Assembly: GCA_017477185.1 (NCBI GenBank)
Contig: JAFUXF010000035.1
Location: 1 to 64,000 of the forward strand
DNA: 64,000 nucleotides
Direction of reading: 5' to 3'
Source of the DNA: Alphaproteobacteria bacterium
GTDB taxonomy: Bacteria > Pseudomonadota > Alphaproteobacteria > RF32 > CAG-239
Position 1 is the stretch's first letter. Each line of letters begins with the position of its first letter. Position numbers and translations under genes: made by a program. Positions 60,098-64,000 of this stretch are shown one piece after another. The notes below the pieces were generated by a model that was given only the letters and a program-made list of their open reading frames with translations, made no database searches and was not told the origin of the DNA.

Positions 60098-60739
60098 ATG
60101 AAAAAAATTTTATTGACATCAGCAGCTATTTTTAGCTTCCTCATTGCGACGGAAAATCAGGCATTTGCTTCTTGCGATGGTCCGTATTTGGCAGTTCGTG
60201 GCGGTGTTGCCAATCACACTTTGGGCGACAAAGACGAAAATGTTGCAACTGACAAAAAATTGGACATCGATGACAATTCCCTCATGATCAGTGGCGCACT
60301 CGGTTATCGTTATAAATACTTCAGAATTGAAGGTGAATATGTCTGGAGAAAAGATAGCGAAGACAAAAAAACAACTTACGCCAAGATTCCTGTTGTTGGG
60401 GGGTATAAAGCCAACACTCGTACAGCAGAATTTTCTTCTAAATCATATATGGCAAACATTTATTGGGATTTATCACCATACACCATGTTTACCCCGTATG
60501 TATCAGCCGGTTTAGGTATTACGAGTTTGGAATACACCTTTAAGATGAACGACTCCAATGGTACGCATGTTAAATATGAAGAAGATAACTTTACATGGTC
60601 TGTCGGTGGCGGTTTGTCAGCACAAGTTACTTCTCGTTTCAACATCGACTTAGGTTACCGTTACTACGATATGGGTGAGTTAGAGAGCGGTGAAGTTCAC
60701 AACCACGAAGTCTATGGTGGTCTCCGCTATACTTTCTAA
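60098..60739 (+). CDS. Outer-membrane beta-barrel protein (OmpA-like/Omp25-like)
   Basis: A 213-residue porin-like surface protein. Signal peptide (residues 1-24, ending AFA before SCDG), then an eight-stranded barrel pattern with alternating aromatic strands (YLAVRGGVANHTL, ALGYRYKYFRIEGEYVW, YMANIYWDLSPYTMFTPYVSAGLGI, FTWSVGGGLSAQVTSRFNIDLGYRYYDMG) and a terminal aromatic residue (GGLRYTF) for BAM recognition. GGAG lies seven bases before the ATG at 60098; the longer frame is not signal-like. Confidence 0.88.
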   Translation: MKKILLTSAAIFSFLIATENQAFASCDGPYLAVRGGVANHTLGDKDENVATDKKLDIDDNSLMISGALGYRYKYFRIEGEYVWRKDSEDKKTTYAKIPVVGGYKANTRTAEFSSKSYMANIYWDLSPYTMFTPYVSAGLGITSLEYTFKMNDSNGTHVKYEEDNFTWSVGGGLSAQVTSRFNIDLGYRYYDMGELESGEVHNHEVYGGLRYTF

Positions 60740-60755
60740 AAAACACAAAATGATT

Positions 60756-60785
60756 AAACCGCTACACTGTGTAGCGGTTTTTTTT
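60756..60785 (+). terminator. Intrinsic terminator after outer-membrane protein gene
   Basis: Eleven-pair stem (60756-60766 with 60770-60780) followed by a T run. Confidence 0.93.
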
Positions 60786-60803
60786 ATGCCAAGGAAAACT
60801 TAA

Positions 60804-61352
60804 ATGTTTTACTATGATTTAATTGTTTGTTGCTTATCCGTACTTTTTTGGATATACTTGATATATGCCGGATGGGAAATTGCACACCAAAGGGCACCCT
60901 TTGTTCCCTCTCCAAGTGCCCCGAAAAAAATAGCCATAACTAAAATATCCGAACTTTTAGATAACGCAACAACACCACAAACAGTAGTTGATGCCGGTTG
61001 CGGTAACGGCAAACTTTTAGCCATATTGGCAAAAAAATACCCCCAACATCATTTTATCGGGATTGAATACAACAAAACTTTATACGATTATTGTCATCGC
61101 AAATACAAAAAAATAAGCAATTTAAATTTTTACAACCAAGATTTGCTGGAATTTGACTATAAACAAACAAATATAATTTATTATTTTGGTATTCCGGCAT
61201 TAACCCAAAAGTTTGGCGAAAAACTGCAACAAACTCAGACAAGATTAGATATCCTGACTTTAGATGCTCAGTTTGAACATTTACAGCTTATCAGTAAAGA
61301 GTCTTTCAAATTCTGGATGGCACAGAGTTATGTATATCACTACAAAAATTAA
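60804..61352 (+). CDS. Membrane-anchored class I SAM methyltransferase (FAM173-like)
   Basis: A 182-residue protein. One N-terminal membrane helix (about residues 5-22), the segment APFVPSPSA, SAM motif I VVDAGCGNGKLLAI, and acidic motif GIEYNKTLYDYCHRK. The design fits FAM173/ATPSCKMT-type lysine methyltransferases, whose eukaryotic members modify ATP synthase subunit c. The substrate here is unknown. Confidence 0.75.
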   Translation: MFYYDLIVCCLSVLFWIYLIYAGWEIAHQRAPFVPSPSAPKKIAITKISELLDNATTPQTVVDAGCGNGKLLAILAKKYPQHHFIGIEYNKTLYDYCHRKYKKISNLNFYNQDLLEFDYKQTNIIYYFGIPALTQKFGEKLQQTQTRLDILTLDAQFEHLQLISKESFKFWMAQSYVYHYKN

Positions 61353-61398
61353 CTTGCAAAATAAATTGGAATTTGTATATTAAACAGCGACAAGCAAT

Positions 61399-61472
61399 GC
61401 AGGCATAGTTCAATGGTAGAACGCGAGCTTCCCAAGCTTGTGATGCGGGTTCGATTCCCGTTGCCTGCTCCA
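61399..61472 (+). tRNA. tRNA-Gly (CCC)
   Basis: A 74-base tRNA. Acceptor GCAGGCA pairs with TGCCTGC, discriminator T and encoded CCA. D-arm AGTTCAATGGTAGAAC, anticodon loop TTCCCAA with CCC, T-loop GGTTCGATTCC. All features fit glycine. Confidence 0.95.
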
Positions 61473-61512
61473 ATAAACAAAATGCACCCTTGCGGTGCTT
61501 TTTTGTTTATTG
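61472..61512 (+). terminator. Terminator after tRNA-Gly
   Basis: GCACC pairs with GGTGC, extended by complementary A-rich and T-rich arms (AATAAACAAAA with TTTTGTTTATT). Confidence 0.85.
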
Positions 61513-61545
61513 AGGGTAGAAATAAGGGAATCGAACCCGTTACGA

Positions 61546-61584
61546 AACAAAATAAAGCTCCCTTTTTACCAAAGAGAGCTTTAT
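61546..61584 (-). terminator. Intrinsic terminator after hsp20
   Basis: ATAAAGCTC (61552-61560) pairs with GAGCTTTAT (61576-61584); a T-rich stretch follows on the minus strand. Confidence 0.8.
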
Positions 61585-61604
61585 CGTTAACAATTCTCCT
61601 AATT

Positions 61605-62069
61605 TTATTTAGAGCTGATCTCAATTTTTCTGGCTTTTGACTGAATTTCCTTCGTTTTAGGCATATCAATAAACAATACACCTTTTCTAAACTGAGCGGA
61701 AATCTTATCATCAGCGATATTATCCGGCAGGCGGACAGAGCGGCTGAAAGAACCATAAGAACACTCTTTCAAATAATAACCTTTATCTTTTTCTTCCGTC
61801 TCGGCTTTCTTTTCTCCGCTGATTGTCAACAATCCGTCCTCAACCGATAGATTAATATCTTTTTCATCCATTCCCGGAAGTTCGGCTTTAATTTCATATT
61901 TATCCTTGAGTTCCGCAATATCCAACCTTGGAGAGAGCGTATTTTTAACCTCTGTTCTCTCAAACGGACTCATAAATGCGTCGAACAGGCGATTTATGTC
62001 GGATTGCAATCCCCAAACATCATTTGTCCGCGGCTCAATTTCATTTTTTCTTAAAATCAAATGTGACAT
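61605..62069 (-). CDS. Small heat shock protein Hsp20/IbpA family
   Basis: ATP-independent chaperone that holds unfolded proteins. The 154 residues consist of an N-terminal arm (WGLQSDINRLFDAFMSPFE), an alpha-crystallin domain (RLDIAELKDKYEIKAELPGMDEKDINLSVEDGLLTISGEK) with the closing GVLFIDMPK motif, and a short C-terminal tail with the IEI anchor. It is a single-gene unit. No clear sigma-32 promoter or thermosensor is visible upstream. Confidence 0.94.
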   Translation of the reverse strand: MSHLILRKNEIEPRTNDVWGLQSDINRLFDAFMSPFERTEVKNTLSPRLDIAELKDKYEIKAELPGMDEKDINLSVEDGLLTISGEKKAETEEKDKGYYLKECSYGSFSRSVRLPDNIADDKISAQFRKGVLFIDMPKTKEIQSKARKIEISSK

Positions 62070-62172
62070 AATCTTTCTCCTTTTCTAAAATTTAAGTCAG
62101 ATACCCAATCCAACCTCTATTATTTGATGTAGGAAGAAGTTTTTCCAAATGCAAGAGCCTGACAAATATTTT

Positions 62173-62210
62173 ATAAAAAAATGCTGCTGACACAAAACGT
62201 CAGCAGCATT
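62173..62210 (-). terminator. Intrinsic terminator after 119-aa gene
   Basis: Twelve-pair perfect stem (62180-62191 with 62199-62210) and seven T residues on the minus strand, directly after the stop codon. Confidence 0.95.
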
Positions 62211-62214
62211 TTAT

Positions 62215-62574
62215 CTAAACCACATGCAGGGTTTCCACTAAAAGTCGGTCGTGAACACCATCTTTGAATGGTTTCACGATCAGACTCCGTCCCCCTGCCA
62301 AATGGAGAATAACTTTATCAAAGCCTAACTCCACTTTTTTACACTCATAGAATGACGGATAGCGAGATTGAACAATAACCAGCCACGCACCCTTCATCGG
62401 AAACACCGCCGGCATGATGTATAATTCATACTCGCCGACCGACCAAATCGGCACAGGGTTGACCGGAGATACCTTCACCCCTTGATAATAAACGGTCTGC
62501 TTCCTAACCAAGTAGTCACCACATCCGTAATCACACTGTATCAGCATAACATTACCTAACCATGTCCTTGGCAT
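62215..62574 (-). CDS. Hypothetical protein, 110-119 aa
   Basis: Unknown small protein, beta-strand rich (VRKQTVYYQGVKVSP, YELYIMPAVFPMKGAWLVIVQS, KVILHLAGGRSLIVKPF), with G+C content above the neighbours. An internal ATG at 62547 has AGG seven bases upstream and may be the real start; the listed ATG has no ribosome site. Its own promoter and a very strong terminator define a single-gene unit, an arrangement shared with the 186-aa gene at 21030. No function is proposed. Confidence 0.65.
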   Translation of the reverse strand: MPRTWLGNVMLIQCDYGCGDYLVRKQTVYYQGVKVSPVNPVPIWSVGEYELYIMPAVFPMKGAWLVIVQSRYPSFYECKKVELGFDKVILHLAGGRSLIVKPFKDGVHDRLLVETLHVV

Positions 62575-62616
62575 GGGGTCTTAAAATTATAAGTATAATG
62601 ATAAAAATTTAAGGGG

Positions 62617-62644
62617 ATTATAGACAGAATCAACAAAAAGTCAA
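62617..62644 (-). promoter_or_regulatory. Promoter of 119-aa hypothetical gene
   Basis: Minus-strand TTGACT (62639-62644), 16-base spacer, TATAAT (62617-62622), about 40 bases upstream of the coding frame. Confidence 0.7.
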
Positions 62645-62756
62645 GGAAAAACACCCTCACATCTATTCCATCATACCACTGAAAATCACGTACAGAGGTA
62701 CATGAGCATTTTTTATCGATTAAATCTGCACTAATCGTGCGAAGACTGAGTTTTTC

Positions 62757-64000
62757 TTAAGCGAGTTTTTTGTAGCGTATAGCATGCGGCCTACACGCTT
62801 CCTCTCCCAAACGACGCTTTTTATCAGCCTCATACTCTTCAAAATTGCCTTCAAACCAGACAACCTGACTATCGCCTTCATAGGCCAAAATATGGGTTGC
62901 CAAGCGGTCTAAAAACCAGCGATCGTGAGAAGTCACAAACACACACCCGGGGTATTCCATAATTCCTTCCTCTAAGGATCGCAACGTATCAACATCGAGA
63001 TCATTTGTCGGCTCATCAAGCAAAATAACATTTGCCCCTTTACGCAACATTTTTGCTAAGTGGACACGATTACGCTCACCCCCTGAGAGTTGTCCGACTT
63101 TCTTTTGCTGGTCTGTTCCCTTAAAATTAAATTGTCCGACATATGCCCGAGACGGCACGGTCTTTTTGCCCAATTCGATCATATCCAAGCCGTCGGAAAT
63201 TTCCTCCCAAACGGTTTTGTTGGGATCTAACTCATCACGAGACTGGTTAACATAGCCCAAGTCAACCGTATCACCAATTCGGATTTCACCGCTGTCGGGT
63301 TTTTCCTCTCCGGCAATCATACGAAACAGCGTGGTTTTGCCGGCACCGTTCGGACCAATAATACCAACGATTGCGCCCTTCGGAACTTTGAAAGACAGAT
63401 TATCAATCAAGAGTTTATCACCATACGCTTTAGAGATGCCTTTAGCTTCAACAACTAAGTCTCCTAAACGCTCTGTCATCGGGATAGAAATATGCGCTTG
63501 CGTAATCTTATCCTTGGTCGATTCGGCTAACAATTCCTCATAAGCATTAATACGCGCCTTAGATTTTGCCTGACGTGCTTTCGGATTTTTATGAATCCAT
63601 TCTAATTCATTAGCCAACGTCCGCTGACGAGCTGATTCTTCACGAGATTCCTGTTCTAAACGTTTTTGTTTTTGCTCTAACCAAGAACTGTAATTACCCT
63701 CATAAGGAATACCCTGTCCGCGATCAAGTTCCAAAATCCAGCCGGTCACATTATCCAAGAAATAGCGGTCGTGCGTCACCATAACCACCGTTCCTTTGTA
63801 TTCTTTCAAATGTTGCTCAAGCCAAGCAACCGATTCGGCATCCAAATGGTTTGTCGGTTCATCGAGAAGGAGCATATCCGGCTTTTGCAACAACAAGCGA
63901 CACAAAGCCACACGACGTTTTTCACCACCGGATAGTTTCGTCACATCAGCATCTTTCGGCGGACAACGCAAGGCATCCATTGCAATTTGAATGGTACGTT
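62757..64000 (-). CDS. ettA: Energy-dependent translational throttle EttA (partial, 5' end outside window)
   Basis: ABC-F ATPase that binds the ribosomal E site and restrains translation when energy is low. The window holds roughly the last 414 codons. Visible: the end of the first ABC domain ([27 protein letters not shown]), the ABC-F linker (residues rich in Lys/Arg/Glu; [20 protein letters not shown]) and the complete second ABC domain ([47 protein letters not shown]). The segment MDALRCPP and the C-terminus [16 protein letters not shown] are characteristic of EttA. The frame runs open to the window edge. Confidence 0.95.
   Translation of the reverse strand, partial: RTIQIAMDALRCPPKDADVTKLSGGEKRRVALCRLLLQKPDMLLLDEPTNHLDAESVAWLEQHLKEYKGTVVMVTHDRYFLDNVTGWILELDRGQGIPYEGNYSSWLEQKQKRLEQESREESARQRTLANELEWIHKNPKARQAKSKARINAYEELLAESTKDKITQAHISIPMTERLGDLVVEAKGISKAYGDKLLIDNLSFKVPKGAIVGIIGPNGAGKTTLFRMIAGEEKPDSGEIRIGDTVDLGYVNQSRDELDPNKTVWEEISDGLDMIELGKKTVPSRAYVGQFNFKGTDQQKKVGQLSGGERNRVHLAKMLRKGANVILLDEPTNDLDVDTLRSLEEGIMEYPGCVFVTSHDRWFLDRLATHILAYEGDSQVVWFEGNFEEYEADKKRRLGEEACRPHAIRYKKLA

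Overview
The window looks like a chromosome segment of an AT-rich, probably anaerobic alphaproteobacterium. The gene orders pal-cpoB-tilS-ftsH and ftsE-ftsX-ydcF-plsC-DUF2125, with a zinc-ribbon protein divergent from ftsE, are typical of Rhodospirillales-type genomes. An [FeFe]-hydrogenase operon and pyruvate phosphate dikinase suggest a fermentative, perhaps gut-associated member. The exact taxon is inference; no rRNA is present.

Layout. 1-6 kb: ftsH, tilS, cpoB and pal on the minus strand. 6-15 kb: rpoC and rpoB. 15-21 kb: htpX, then a hydrogenase operon (NuoE-like, NuoF-like and catalytic HydA subunits) followed by a TM1266-type hydrogenase regulator gene. About 21.6-36.3 kb: an accessory, phage-like island with a serine recombinase, DUF2924, ParB/methyltransferase, DUF5681, large terminase, HNH nuclease, a DnaB-like protein with a broken Walker A motif, a Bro-N protein and an unrecognised two-gene module (240 + 955 aa). 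It has no capsid, portal or tail genes. 36.3-49 kb: tRNA-Ser, the ftsEX cluster, nitroreductase, argS, a DUF559 gene among GGGGAGG-type repeats, tadA, a pseudouridine synthase and rsmD. 49-54.7 kb: a LuxR-type response regulator and an orphan PilM/PilV-like pair with a 1076-aa pilin-like adhesin. 55-60 kb: rplL and rplJ with a recognisable L10 leader, then ppdK. 60-64 kb: an outer-membrane barrel, a methyltransferase, tRNA-Gly, Hsp20 and the 3' part of ettA.

The most unusual signal is a composite element present three times (about 40-640, 5983-6571 and 56369-56960), always in the same orientation and always just downstream of a housekeeping gene (ftsH, rpoC, ppdK). Each copy has, in transcription order, a hairpin RNA after the host gene's stop codon, an intrinsic terminator, a promoter (TTGCAT, 16-bp spacer, TATTAT), a rod-like RNA of about 150 nt ending in its own terminator, and a 72-74-codon XRE-like helix-turn-helix gene. 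The helices of the 150-nt RNA are conserved by compensatory base changes across the three copies, which is strong internal evidence for a real structured RNA. I do not recognise this RNA or its pairing with the HTH gene.

rplJL and rpoBC, normally adjacent, lie about 40 kb apart here, and two near-identical copies of the element lie next to the two halves.
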